Part shown: one piece after another, positions 28,301 to 37,122 of the stretch
How positions within the stretch are numbered: the first letter of the stretch is position 1
How the letters are laid out: every line of letters starts with the position of its first letter
Assembly: GCF_002920615.1 (NCBI RefSeq)
Contig: NZ_PQSU01000009.1
Coordinates: 204,901 to 268,900 of the forward strand
DNA from: Streptomyces sp. Ru62
Lineage (GTDB): Bacteria > Actinomycetota > Actinomycetes > Streptomycetales > Streptomycetaceae
Length of the DNA: 64,000 nucleotides
Direction: 5' to 3'
Translations under genes and position numbers: made by a program
The notes under the pieces: model-generated
Told to the model about the DNA's origin: nothing
Seen by the model: the letters and a program-made list of their open reading frames with translations, nothing else
Database searches by the model: none

Positions 28301-29354
28301 GGCCGGTCGACTCACGGGCGACGTACGTCGTGTTCAGGGTGTGCCGGCGGGGGCGGGCGGCGGCTCCGCTGATGCGGCGGATCAGGATGTCCGCTGCCAG
28401 ACCGCCCAGCTCCTGCACGGGCTGGCTGACCACGCTCAGCCGCGGCCGGATGAGCGTGGTCCATTCCGCGTCGTCGAAACCGATCACCGAGACGTCGTCG
28501 GGGATGCGGGCGTCGAGGTCGAGCAGGGCGTCGAGGGTGCCGAGCGTCGCCACGTTGTCCGTGGTGAACAGGGCGGTGGGGCGGTCGCGCGCGGTCATCA
28601 GCTCCAGTACGGCCGACCTCGCCCACGCCCGCTCGTACCCGGTGTGGCGGATCAGCTCCGCGGAACGCGGGATGCCGGCCGCCCGCAGGGCCTGGCGGTA
28701 GCCGGCGACGCGTTCCGTGGTCGTCCAGATGTCCGCGCCCGGCGCCAGACTGGTGCCGTCGTCGCCCGGCATCGCCGAGGTGATCACCGCGATACGGGTG
28801 TGTCCCGCCTCGGTGAACCGGGTCACCGCGGCCTTCACCGCCCCCCGGTTGTCGACGACCACCATGTCCAGGGCGGCCCCGGTCACCACACGGTCGAGCA
28901 GCACCACCGGGATTCCGGCGGAGACGGCCCGGGCGAGGTGCTCGTCGTCGGTGGCGGCCGGTGCCACCACGAGCCCGTCCACGCGCCGCTCGATGAACAG
29001 CTGGACCGCGGCCTTCTCCTTCTCGCTGTCCTCGTCGCTGTTGGCGAGGATGGCCTGCAGCCCCGCCTTGGCCGCGACGTCGGCGATGCCGCGCACCGCC
29101 CGGGCGAAGTAGGCGTTCTCGACGTCGGCGACGACCACTCCGAGTGTGTCGGTCCGGCCGCTGATCATGCTGCGGGCCACGGCGTTGGTGCTGTAGCCCA
29201 GCTCGGCGGCGGCGGCGAGCACCCGCTCCCGGGTGGCCGCGCTCGCCGATCCGTACCCGCCGAGGACGCGTGCGGCCGTCGCCTGTCCCACACCGGCGTG
29301 CCGGGCGACGTCCGGGATGGTCACGCGTCGCCGCGGCTGCGATTCAGGGGCCAT
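28257..29354 (-). CDS. LacI-family transcriptional regulator
   Basis: A 365-residue repressor. The N-terminal helix-turn-helix reads VTIPDVARHAGVGQATAARVLGGYGSAS, with the hinge helix ELGYSTNAVARSMISG. A periplasmic-binding-like sugar sensor domain (about 70-340) follows, including VVLLDRVV and DVSVIGFDDAEW. It is divergent from the ABC importer operon, and a LacI-type palindrome (29466-29481) sits between them. It very likely represses that operon until the imported sugar derivative or its breakdown product appears. ATG 29354 is chosen, with AAGAG nine bases upstream. Confidence 0.92.
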   Translation of the reverse strand: MAPESQPRRRVTIPDVARHAGVGQATAARVLGGYGSASAATRERVLAAAAELGYSTNAVARSMISGRTDTLGVVVADVENAYFARAVRGIADVAAKAGLQAILANSDEDSEKEKAAVQLFIERRVDGLVVAPAATDDEHLARAVSAGIPVVLLDRVVTGAALDMVVVDNRGAVKAAVTRFTEAGHTRIAVITSAMPGDDGTSLAPGADIWTTTERVAGYRQALRAAGIPRSAELIRHTGYERAWARSAVLELMTARDRPTALFTTDNVATLGTLDALLDLDARIPDDVSVIGFDDAEWTTLIRPRLSVVSQPVQELGGLAADILIRRISGAAARPRRHTLNTTYVARESTGPVPARTRRLRAPTD

Positions 29355-29465
29355 GTGCGGATCTCTTCGTGTCGGCCCGGCGAACACCGGGGAACGGGAC
29401 GGTGGGATTCAGCGCCATTCAACCATTGACGCGGGGCCTCAGGGCGTGGGTAAGGTACGACCGCG

Positions 29466-29481
29466 TTGGTAACGTTATCAA
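29466..29481. promoter_or_regulatory. LacI-type operator
   Basis: TTGGTAAC|GTTATCAA is a 16-bp palindrome with a central CG and one mismatched pair, the form bound by LacI/GalR repressors. It lies 112 bp upstream of both divergent starts (lacI-type gene and importer ATPase). Confidence 0.75.
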
Positions 29482-29586
29482 TCCTGTCCCGCCAGAAGGC
29501 TCCGCCTGCCGTCTCCCGGACGGCCGTCCGCGCACCCTGCCCCAGGCCGCCCGCTCTCCCCCATCCGATCCCCGGAGGTCTCCGCG

Positions 29587-30783
29587 ATGGCAACCGACAC
29601 CCTTTCGCCGCCACCGGTCGGCGCAGACCCGGCCATCACCCTCGTCGACGTGGTCAAGGACTTCGGCGGCGCCCGCGGCGGAGCGGCGGTACGAGGGGTG
29701 AACCTCACCATTGCCGAAGGGGAGTTCTTCTCCCTGCTGGGGCCGTCCGGCTGCGGCAAGACCACCACCTTGCGGATGATCGCCGGATTCGAGGAGCCCA
29801 GCGGCGGCCGGATCCTGCTGCACGGCCGGAACATGGTCGGCGTACCGGCCAACAAGCGGGACATCAACATGGTGTTCCAGTCCTACGCGCTCTTCCCGCA
29901 CCTGAGCGTCGCCGACAACGTGGCGTTCGGACTGCGCCGCCGGCGCGTGCCCAAGGGCGAGATCCACGACCGGGTCGACCGCATCCTGCGCACCGTCGAA
30001 CTCGCCGAGAAGGCCGATCACCGCCCCCGGCAGCTCTCCGGTGGCCAGCAGCAGCGCGTGGCCCTGGCGCGGGCTCTGGTCAACCGCCCGCGCGCCCTGC
30101 TCCTCGACGAACCACTGGGCGCGCTCGACCTGAAGCTGCGGCAGTCCATGCAGCTTGAACTCAAGCGCATCCAGCGCGAGGTGGGCATCACCTTCATCTA
30201 CGTCACGCACGACCAGGCCGAGGCGCTGACCATGTCGGACCGGATCGCGGTGATGAACGGCGGCCTGATCGAGCAGGTCGCCAGCCCGCAGGAGGTGTAC
30301 GAGCGCCCCGCCACCGCGTTCGTCGCCGGCTTCATCGGCACCTCGAACCTGATCAGCGGCCGGCTGACCACCGCCGGACCGGAGGGCGGGGTGATCGACC
30401 TCGGCGACGGACAGCGCGTCACCGTCCCGCGGTCCGGCGCGGCGCCCACCGCCGGATCGGACGTCCAGCTCACCGTACGGCCCGAGAAGATCACTCTGAC
30501 CACCGGCCCGGCCGGGGACGGCAGCCGCCTCCGCGGCACCGTCAGCGAGGTGGTCTACCTGGGCACCTCCACCAGTTACACCGTGGCCACGAGCACCGGC
30601 GCGGAGATGACCGTCTTCCAGCCCAACGACGGCACCGCCTCTGTCGTACCGGCCCGCGGCGACACCGTCTGGCTGTCCTGGGCCACCGCCCACTCCTACC
30701 CGCTCGGCGCCACACCCGCCGTGCCGGCCACCTCCGCCGCCGACCGGGCGGTCCCCGACTCCGGTTCCCTCGCCCCGAGCTGA
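29587..30783 (+). CDS. PotA-like ABC importer ATPase
   Basis: A 398-residue ATPase energising import. Walker A is GPSGCGKTT (about 53-61), the Q-loop lies in [10 protein letters not shown], the signature is LSGGQQQR, Walker B is LLLDEP and the switch His is in VTHDQ. A TOBE regulatory domain (about 250-375) follows. It fits the spermidine/putrescine/opine group (PotA/FbpC). GGAGG precedes the ATG by eight bases. It is the first gene of an operon with binding protein, two permeases, SIS deglycase and sugar kinase, so its substrate is probably an amino-sugar conjugate rather than polyamine. Confidence 0.93.
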   Translation: MATDTLSPPPVGADPAITLVDVVKDFGGARGGAAVRGVNLTIAEGEFFSLLGPSGCGKTTTLRMIAGFEEPSGGRILLHGRNMVGVPANKRDINMVFQSYALFPHLSVADNVAFGLRRRRVPKGEIHDRVDRILRTVELAEKADHRPRQLSGGQQQRVALARALVNRPRALLLDEPLGALDLKLRQSMQLELKRIQREVGITFIYVTHDQAEALTMSDRIAVMNGGLIEQVASPQEVYERPATAFVAGFIGTSNLISGRLTTAGPEGGVIDLGDGQRVTVPRSGAAPTAGSDVQLTVRPEKITLTTGPAGDGSRLRGTVSEVVYLGTSTSYTVATSTGAEMTVFQPNDGTASVVPARGDTVWLSWATAHSYPLGATPAVPATSAADRAVPDSGSLAPS

Positions 30784-30795
30784 CGACAGGTCGAC

Positions 30796-32070
30796 ATGAT
30801 GCCCCTGCAGCCCACACCTCCCGCGCCCTGGCTGCGCGGACTGACCGAGCGCCGCTGTTCCCGGCGCGGTCTGCTGCGTGCCGCCCTCGGCGCCGCCGCC
30901 CTGGCCCCGCTCGCCGCGTGCAGCGTGCCCGGCGCCCGCAAGCCCGTACCCGGCACGGCCGCCGAGATCGCCGCCGCCGTCGACGACTTCTGGACCGGAC
31001 GGACGAAGAAGGGCCGGCTCAGTTTCGCCAACTACACCCAGTACATCGACACCGACCCCGGCGACCAGAGCCGGCACCCCACCCTGGAGGCGTTCACCCA
31101 CGAGACCGGCATCAAGGTCTCCTACGACGAGGTGATCGACGACAGCGCCTCCTGGTTCGGCAAGATCCAGCCGGAGTTCGCCTCCGGACAGGGCATCGGC
31201 TACGACCTGATGGTGCTGGGCGGCGACAGCTACCTGCCCAAGTACATCGAACTCGGCTACCTCGCCCCGCTCGACCACACCCGACTCCCCAACTTCGCCC
31301 GGTACGGCGGCGCCGCGTTCAAGAACTCCTCCTTCGACCGCGGCAACGTCTACACCGTGCCCTGGCAGTCCGGCATGACCGGCATCGGCTACGACCCGGC
31401 CAAGGTCGGCCGGAAGATCACCAGTTGGCAGGACCTGCTCGACCCGAAGCTGCGCGGCAAGGTCGGCATGTGGAACGACGCGGTGCAACTGGGCAACGTC
31501 GCGCTGCTGGCCGTAGGCGTCGACCCGGAGACCTCCACGCACGCCGACTGGCGCAAGGCCGCCGCCTGGCTGCGCGAGCAGCGCGACGCCGGCCTGGTCC
31601 GCTCCTACAGCACCACCACCTACCAGTCCTCGCTCCAACGCGGCGACCTGTACGCCTCGTTGGTGTACTCCGGCGATGTCTTCCAGGCCAACCGGAGCGG
31701 CTCCCGGCTGGAGTTCGTCATCCCCGAAGAGGGCGGACTGCTGTGGACCGACAACCTGTGCATCCCGTCCACGGCCGCGCACCCCGTCGACGCCCTGACG
31801 TACATGGACTACGCCTACCGGCCCGAGGTCGCCGCGAAGATCAGCGAGACCGTGCAGTTCGTCTGTCCCGTCCCGGACGCCCAGCCGGTGATCGCGCGCG
31901 ACGCGGCCGCCGCCACCGGCAAGCGGCGGTCCCTGCTCGGCTCCCTGAGCACCAGCCCCCTGGTCTTCCCGACCAAGGCCGACGAAGCCAAGCTGCGCCA
32001 CCTGCGGGTGCTCGACGAAACGGAGGAGAAGCAGTGGAACGCGCTGTTCGAACCGATCTATCAGTCCTGA
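30796..32070 (+). CDS. PotD-like substrate-binding lipoprotein
   Basis: A 424-residue extracellular solute-binding protein (family 1/PotD-like). The N-terminus has an SRRGLLR twin-arginine-like motif and a lipobox LAAC near residue 42, so it is exported (perhaps by Tat) and lipid-anchored. The mature part contains LEAFTHETGIKVSYDEV and the paired ligand-binding segments LVYSGDVFQ and LLWTDNLCIPSTAAHP typical of this group. It starts at ATG 30796, 12 bp after the ATPase gene. It captures the operon's substrate outside the membrane. Confidence 0.92.
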   Translation: MMPLQPTPPAPWLRGLTERRCSRRGLLRAALGAAALAPLAACSVPGARKPVPGTAAEIAAAVDDFWTGRTKKGRLSFANYTQYIDTDPGDQSRHPTLEAFTHETGIKVSYDEVIDDSASWFGKIQPEFASGQGIGYDLMVLGGDSYLPKYIELGYLAPLDHTRLPNFARYGGAAFKNSSFDRGNVYTVPWQSGMTGIGYDPAKVGRKITSWQDLLDPKLRGKVGMWNDAVQLGNVALLAVGVDPETSTHADWRKAAAWLREQRDAGLVRSYSTTTYQSSLQRGDLYASLVYSGDVFQANRSGSRLEFVIPEEGGLLWTDNLCIPSTAAHPVDALTYMDYAYRPEVAAKISETVQFVCPVPDAQPVIARDAAAATGKRRSLLGSLSTSPLVFPTKADEAKLRHLRVLDETEEKQWNALFEPIYQS

Positions 32071-32942
32071 CGCACCGCCGGCGACGCCCCGGCGCGGTGC
32101 TGGCTCCGTATCTGATGGTGCTGCCGGGCTGGCTGTGGCTGGCCGCCTTCTTCGTGACGCCGGTGATCGTCATGGTGTCGCTGTCCCTGCAGACCGGCGA
32201 CTTCATCGACGGCTTCCGCCAGACCTTCCACTTCTCCACCTACGCCCACGTGGTGGAGACCTACCACGTGCAACTGGTCCGCTCGCTCCTCTACGGCGCC
32301 GCGGCCACCGCCGGTTGCGCGCTGGTGGGTTACCCGGTGGCCTACTGGATCGCCTTCCGGGCCGGCCGGCACAAGTCGGTCTTCCTCTTCCTGCTCCTGC
32401 TGCCGTTCTTCGTCTCCTTCGTCATCCGCACCCAGTCCTGGAACGTGGTGCTCGCCGACAACGGCGTCCTGCTCGGCCCGCTCAAGCACCTGGGGCTGCT
32501 GCCCGAAGGGTTCCACGTCCTGGCCACCCCCTACGCGGTCATCGGCGGACTGACCTACAACTTCCTGCCGTTCATGGTGCTGCCCGTGTACGTGGCCCTG
32601 GAGCGGGTGGACGCCAAGGTGATGGAGGCCTCCACCGACCTGTACGCCTCCCGGGCGCAGACCTTCTGGCGCGTCGTGCTGCCGCTGTCCCTGCCCGGGG
32701 TCTTCGCGGGCGTCCTGCTGACCTTCGTGCCCGCCTCCGCCGACTACGTCAACGCCGGCATCCTCGGCGGTCCCTCGACCACCATGATCGGGAACATCAT
32801 CCAGACCGAGTACTTCACCAACCTCGACTACCCGGCCGCCGCCGCCCTGTCGTTCGTCCTCATGGGCGCTCTGCTGCTGGCGGTGTTCGCCTACGCCCGC
32901 GCCCTGGGCACCGACGAGGTCCTGGAGGTGGCCGCGCGATGA
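32034..32942 (+). CDS. PotB-like ABC importer permease
   Basis: A 302-residue permease with about six helices. The cytoplasmic coupling loop EASTDLYASRAQTFWRVVLPLSLPG is the EAA motif of importer permeases. The GTG start at 32034 has a strong GGAGGAG five bases upstream and overlaps the binding-protein gene by 37 bp, so translation is coupled. Its neighbours show it is one half of the membrane channel, with the next gene as partner. Confidence 0.92.
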   Translation: MERAVRTDLSVLTHRRRRPGAVLAPYLMVLPGWLWLAAFFVTPVIVMVSLSLQTGDFIDGFRQTFHFSTYAHVVETYHVQLVRSLLYGAAATAGCALVGYPVAYWIAFRAGRHKSVFLFLLLLPFFVSFVIRTQSWNVVLADNGVLLGPLKHLGLLPEGFHVLATPYAVIGGLTYNFLPFMVLPVYVALERVDAKVMEASTDLYASRAQTFWRVVLPLSLPGVFAGVLLTFVPASADYVNAGILGGPSTTMIGNIIQTEYFTNLDYPAAAALSFVLMGALLLAVFAYARALGTDEVLEVAAR

Positions 32943-33784
32943 CCACCGGCACCGTCACCCGCGCCGAGGACGCCGTCGTGGCGCCCCGGCCGCGCACCGC
33001 CCGCCGCCCGCGCCGCCGTCCCACGCTCACCGTGTACACCTGGCTGGTGCTGGCCTGGCTGCTGCTGCCGATCGCCGTCATGGTCCTGTTCGGCTTCAAC
33101 GACACCCACAGCAAGGTGAACTTCACCTGGCAGGGCTTCACCCTCACCTCGTATCGGCACCTGTTCGCCATCCCCAACCTGACCTCGGCGTTGGTCAACA
33201 GCCTCACCGTCGCGCTGGTCGTCACGGTGGTGGCCACCCTGCTGGGCACCCCGATCGGCCTGGCCCTGGGCCGCCACCGCTTCCGCGGGCGCGGCTCCGT
33301 GGACCTGCTGCTGTTCGCCGCCATCGCGGCCCCGGAGATCGCCCTGGGCGCCGCCCTGCTGTCGCTGTTCATCGTCCTCGGCGTGCCGCGCGGCTACTGG
33401 ACCATCGTCATCGCGCACGTGGCGTTCTGCATCCCCTACGTCGCCATCACCGTACGGGCCCGCATGGCAGGTCACGACCCGACGCTGGAGGAGGCCGCCC
33501 GGGACCTCGGAGCCGGGCCGTGGACGGCGTTCCGCCTGGTCACCCTGCCGGCGCTGCTGCCCGGCGTGGCCTCCGGCGCCCTGCTGTGCTTCGCCCTGTC
33601 CATCGACGACTACATCATCACGAGCTTCAACGCCGGCCGGACGGTCACCTTCCCGCTGTGGGTGTACAGCGCCAGCCGCACCGGCGTGCCCCCGCAGGTG
33701 AACGTCATGGGCACGCTGATCTTCGTCGGCGGCCTCGTCATCGCCGGGGCGAACGTGCTGTTCTCACGGCGTCGCGCGGCCTGA
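32939..33784 (+). CDS. PotC-like ABC importer permease
   Basis: A 281-residue permease with six predicted helices after an Arg-rich cytoplasmic N-terminus. The EAA-type loop EEAARDLGAGPWTAFRLVTLPALLPG is clear. FNDTHSKVNFTWQGFT and SIDDYIITSF are hallmarks of PotC-type subunits. Its ATG overlaps the PotB-like stop (ATGA). With the preceding gene it completes an importer. Confidence 0.93.
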   Translation: MTTGTVTRAEDAVVAPRPRTARRPRRRPTLTVYTWLVLAWLLLPIAVMVLFGFNDTHSKVNFTWQGFTLTSYRHLFAIPNLTSALVNSLTVALVVTVVATLLGTPIGLALGRHRFRGRGSVDLLLFAAIAAPEIALGAALLSLFIVLGVPRGYWTIVIAHVAFCIPYVAITVRARMAGHDPTLEEAARDLGAGPWTAFRLVTLPALLPGVASGALLCFALSIDDYIITSFNAGRTVTFPLWVYSASRTGVPPQVNVMGTLIFVGGLVIAGANVLFSRRRAA

Positions 33785-33785
33785 C

Positions 33786-33875
33786 ACCTTTCCCGCGCAC
33801 CTTCCGCACACCTTTCCACGCACACCTTTCCCGCGCGCTCTTCCGCGCACCTTCCCGGCACACCTTCCCGCGCCG
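33786..33875. repeat. Short CACCTTTCCCGCG-type repeats within the operon
   Basis: About six imperfect copies of a 13-16-bp pyrimidine-rich unit (C)ACCTTTCCCGCGCA fill the spacer between the PotC-like gene and the SIS gene. The repeats form no hairpin that I can see. They look like slippage-generated sequence and lengthen the intergenic gap in an otherwise tight operon. Confidence 0.6.
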
Positions 33876-33934
33876 CCAGAACACCGGCCCGGCCGTTGCC
33901 GGTCGGAACCAACCCCTCGAAGGAAACCATCACC

Positions 33935-34936
33935 GTGCTCTCTTTCAACGAAGCCCAGTTCGTCGCCCAGACGGAAAGCCTCGTGGCGCTGCGCCCCCGG
34001 ATCGAGGAGGTCGTCGACCGTCTCGTGGACGAGGGGTACGACAACGTCCTGCTGGTGGGCGCCGGCGGCACCTACGCGCAGATGTGGCCCTACGAGCACC
34101 TGGCCCGGCGCTCCTCGGTGCTGCCGGTGCGGGCGGCCATCGCGGCGGAGCTGGTCGTCTCCGGTGACGCCCGCCTGGGCGAGCGGACCGCCGCCGTCTT
34201 CACCTCCGTCTCCGGCACCACCGAGGACAGCATCAAGGCCATCGACCACTGCAAGGAGCAGGGCGCGTACACGATCGGCTTCACCGGCCACCCCGACTCC
34301 CCCGTCGCCCAGAACGTGGACACCGCGCTGGTCTCGGCGCCCAAGGCCTGGCCGTTCGACGTCCAGTTGCTGCTCTTCATGGGCCGATGGCTCTCCCGCA
34401 GGGGCGAGTTCACCGGCTACGACCGTCTGGCCGACGAACTCGCCGGCCTGCCGCGCATCCTGGTGGAGGTCGCCCGTCAGGCCGAGCCGGTGGCGTCCGA
34501 CTTCGCCGAGGCCCACAAGGACACCGACTACCACTTCCTCGTCGGCGGCGGGAACCTGTGGGGATTCACCTACCTGTACTCCATGTGCATCCTCGAAGAG
34601 ATGCAGTGGCTGCGCACCACCCGGGTGCACAGCGCCGAGTTCTTCCACGGCTCGCTGGAACTGCTGGAGGAGGACACCAGCGTGATCGTCTTCCAGGGCG
34701 AGGACGAGACCCGCGCGCTCACCGACCGGGCCGAGGCGTTCGCCCGGCGCGTCTCCAAGGACGTCACCGTCTTCGACACCCGCGACTACCCCCTGGCCGG
34801 CATCAGCCCCGAGTTCCGGGGGCTGCTGGCGCCGCTGGTGCTGGACACGGTGATGGACCGGGTCAGCAAGCACCTGGAGCGGGTGCGCGACCACTCGCTG
34901 GACCTGCGCCGCTACTACCGCGTCATGGACTACTGA
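33935..34936 (+). CDS. frlB: SIS-domain sugar-phosphate deglycase, FrlB-like
   Basis: A 333-residue double-SIS protein. VLLVGAGGTYAQMWP and SVSGTTEDSIKAI are phosphosugar-binding loops. HSAEFFHGSLELLEEDT matches the segment of FrlB/FraB enzymes with the catalytic Glu and His. Those enzymes split phosphorylated fructosamines (fructoselysine 6-phosphate, fructose-asparagine 6-phosphate) into glucose 6-phosphate and the amino acid. The GTG at 33935 has AAGGAA nine bases upstream. A FrlD-like kinase follows, which supports this assignment. The amino acid partner is unknown. Confidence 0.8.
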   Translation: MLSFNEAQFVAQTESLVALRPRIEEVVDRLVDEGYDNVLLVGAGGTYAQMWPYEHLARRSSVLPVRAAIAAELVVSGDARLGERTAAVFTSVSGTTEDSIKAIDHCKEQGAYTIGFTGHPDSPVAQNVDTALVSAPKAWPFDVQLLLFMGRWLSRRGEFTGYDRLADELAGLPRILVEVARQAEPVASDFAEAHKDTDYHFLVGGGNLWGFTYLYSMCILEEMQWLRTTRVHSAEFFHGSLELLEEDTSVIVFQGEDETRALTDRAEAFARRVSKDVTVFDTRDYPLAGISPEFRGLLAPLVLDTVMDRVSKHLERVRDHSLDLRRYYRVMDY

Positions 34937-35053
34937 CCGCGGCCCGTCCCGCCCCCCCGCCTCCATCCGCCCCGGCGTGCCCGTGCCCGTGCACCGGCGC
35001 GCCCCGAGCGGGCGCCGCGCACCCACACGGCGCCCGCGCCCCTGGAGTCCTTG

Positions 35054-35953
35054 ATGAACATCCTCGGTTTCGGCGACAACGTCGTGGACCGTTTCGTGGA
35101 CCGCGGCATCGACTACCCGGGCGGCAACTGCGTCAACGTCGCCGTGTACGCCCGCCGCCTCGGTCTCGACAGCGCCTATCTGGGGGTGTTCGGCGACGAC
35201 GACCTCGGCTCCTTCCTCCGTACGGCCGTGGCGGCCCAGGACGTCGCGGTGGAGCGCAGTGTGGTGCGCCACGGTGAGTCCGGCGTCTCCACTCTCCATG
35301 TGCGGGACGGCGACCGGGTGTTCCTCGGCTACAACGGCGGTGGTGTCACCGTGCGCGAACCGCTCGTCCTGGACGACGCCCTGCTTGAGTACGCGGCGTC
35401 GTTCTCGCTCGTGCACTCCAGCGTCTACTCCCACACCGAGAGCGAACTGCCCAAGCTCGCCGCGGCCGGCCCCCTGGTCAGCTTCGACCTCTCCGACGAC
35501 GACGAGTTCCGCTCCCCCGCCTACCTCGACCGGGTCTGCCCCCACCTCGACCTGGCCCTGCTGTCCTGCTCGGACCTGGACGAGGCGGCCACGCGACGGT
35601 TGCTGGAAGCCGTGGTGGCGCGGGGAGCGCGCATGGTCCTGGCCACCCGCGGGCTGGCGGGGGCCACCGTGTACGACGGCCGGACCCTGGCGACGGCACC
35701 GGCCCGCGCGGCGGACGCGCGGACCATGGCCGACACCATGGGCTGCGGTGACGCCTTCCTCGCCGGCTTCGCGGTGTCCCTGCTCCACGACGGCTGGTCC
35801 CGCCGTGATCCGCCGTCCCGCCCCTCTTTGGAACGCGCCCTGCGGCAGGGGGCGCAGTCGGCCCATGACCAGTGCTTCGTCGAGGCCGCCTTCGGCCACG
35901 GCCGGCCTTTCGCGGAACTCAAAGGGGTGACGTCTTCACCGGCCGGTGCCTGA
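35054..35953 (+). CDS. frlD: PfkB-family sugar kinase, FrlD-like
   Basis: A 299-residue ribokinase-fold enzyme. The N-terminus NILGFGDNVVDRFVDRGIDYPGGNCVNVAVY matches the GDNxVDxY...GGNxVNVAVY pattern of fructoselysine kinases. The C-terminal catalytic segment is TMGCGDAFLAGF, with Asp of GxGD as base. It would phosphorylate the imported fructosamine at C6 before the SIS deglycase acts. The ATG at 35054 follows GGAG by six bases. Last gene of the LacI-controlled operon. Confidence 0.83.
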   Translation: MNILGFGDNVVDRFVDRGIDYPGGNCVNVAVYARRLGLDSAYLGVFGDDDLGSFLRTAVAAQDVAVERSVVRHGESGVSTLHVRDGDRVFLGYNGGGVTVREPLVLDDALLEYAASFSLVHSSVYSHTESELPKLAAAGPLVSFDLSDDDEFRSPAYLDRVCPHLDLALLSCSDLDEAATRRLLEAVVARGARMVLATRGLAGATVYDGRTLATAPARAADARTMADTMGCGDAFLAGFAVSLLHDGWSRRDPPSRPSLERALRQGAQSAHDQCFVEAAFGHGRPFAELKGVTSSPAGA

Positions 35954-36169
35954 GCGTCGACTCGCGCGGCGAACCGGCTCCGGCGGCCCGGCACTTCGGC
36001 AGCGCCGTCATCGGCGAGCCCTGGCGCAGACGGGTGGACTGTGTGAACGCGCGGGTGTGTGCGCGAGACACAGCCCACGGGTCGAGGTCCCGCCGACGGG
36101 GGAAGTCACCCGGAGACGAAGAGGCGACGGCTGCCGGCCCTCCCGGGCGAACGGCCGCGGAGCTTGGGT

Positions 36170-37051
36170 TCAGAAGAGCCGCCGAATGACCTCCACCGCG
36201 CGCGCCAGGTGGGGTTCGTCGCGGTCGGCGCGGTGGGCGACGGCCAGGTCGATCGACGCAGCCGGGCGCACGAGGGGCCGGTAGACGACACCGTCGAGCG
36301 CGAGCGCGGTCACCGGCTCGGGCGCGACCGCGACTCCGAGGCCGCCGGCGACGAGGGTGATGAGCGTGGAGGTCTCCCCGACCTCGTGCCGGATCCGCGG
36401 CTCGATGCCGGCTTCCCGGAGGACACCGAGCACGACGTCGTGCATCACCGAGCGGCGGTCCGCCGAGTGCATGATCATGTCGAGGCCGGCGAGGTCGGCG
36501 GCGCGCACCCGGGTCTTCGCCGCGAGCGGATGCTCGGCCGGGAGTGCCACCACGAGGCGGTCCCGGCGCAGGGTGTGGACCGCGAGGGACGGGTCGACCG
36601 CGGGCGGGCGCAGCAGGGCCACGTCGATGGCGCCGCCGCGCAGCGCCTCCACCTGATCGGGGGCGAGCATCTCCCCGCGGAAGGAGAAGTCGATGCCCGG
36701 CAGTTCGGTGGCGAGGTGACGCGAGAGTGTCGGCAGCAGGCTGTACGTCGCCGAGCCGACGCAGCCCAGGGTGAGGTGACCGACCGAACCGGCGGCGACC
36801 CGGCGGGCGTGGTCGGCGGCCTGGTCGACCTCGGTGAGGATCGCTCGCACCCGGTCGAGGTAGGCGCGGCCGGCCTCGGTGAGGTCGACCCGACGTGTGG
36901 TGCGGTGGAACAGGGCGATACCGAGCTCGCCCTCCAGCTGCCGGATCGCCTGCGAGAGCGGTGGCTGTGCCATGTGGAGCCGTTCGGCGGCACGCCCGAA
37001 GTGGCGTTCTTCCGCGACGGCGAGGAAGTAGCGGAGCTGGCGCAGATCCAT
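36170..37051 (-). CDS. LysR-family transcriptional regulator
   Basis: A 293-residue regulator. The N-terminal winged helix reads MDLRQLRYFLAVAEERHFGRAAERLHMAQPPLSQAIRQLE, closest to the CatR/CbnR/BenM group (AQPPLSxxIxxLE). A two-lobed effector domain (about 90-290) follows. It is divergent, with 71 bp between its start and pcaF, and the TnA-type dyad in between is its likely binding site. The effector is probably an aromatic-pathway intermediate, by analogy to this group. Confidence 0.93.
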   Translation of the reverse strand: MDLRQLRYFLAVAEERHFGRAAERLHMAQPPLSQAIRQLEGELGIALFHRTTRRVDLTEAGRAYLDRVRAILTEVDQAADHARRVAAGSVGHLTLGCVGSATYSLLPTLSRHLATELPGIDFSFRGEMLAPDQVEALRGGAIDVALLRPPAVDPSLAVHTLRRDRLVVALPAEHPLAAKTRVRAADLAGLDMIMHSADRRSVMHDVVLGVLREAGIEPRIRHEVGETSTLITLVAGGLGVAVAPEPVTALALDGVVYRPLVRPAASIDLAVAHRADRDEPHLARAVEVIRRLF

Positions 37052-37059
37052 ATCCCCAG

Positions 37060-37081
37060 GATATCAATCGAGGGTGATATC
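37060..37081. promoter_or_regulatory. LysR-type binding site in the pcaF promoter
   Basis: GATATCA (37060-37066) and TGATATC (37075-37081) form perfect 7-bp arms around 8 bases. This contains the T-N11-A pattern (ATC-N9-GAT) of LysR recognition sites. It sits 9 bp from the LysR start and 42 bp from the pcaF start. Confidence 0.7.
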
Positions 37082-37122
37082 GATACTTCACCATATCGGC
37101 GGTGCCGTCTAGCCTTCGAGCC

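Noticed and set aside
28050..28372. Repeat-peptide frames over the 42-bp array as a secreted repeat protein
   Set aside because: No signal peptide or ribosome site, and all three frames are equally repetitive because the period is a multiple of three; reported as a DNA repeat only.
29419..32001. 860-codon leftward frame opposite the importer ATPase and binding-protein genes
   Set aside because: The sense strand encodes clearly conserved ABC proteins; the antisense product is a Gly/Val/Arg-rich shadow without domains.
33764..35899. 711-codon leftward frame opposite the SIS and kinase genes
   Set aside because: Shadow of two conserved genes; no start context and no similarity.
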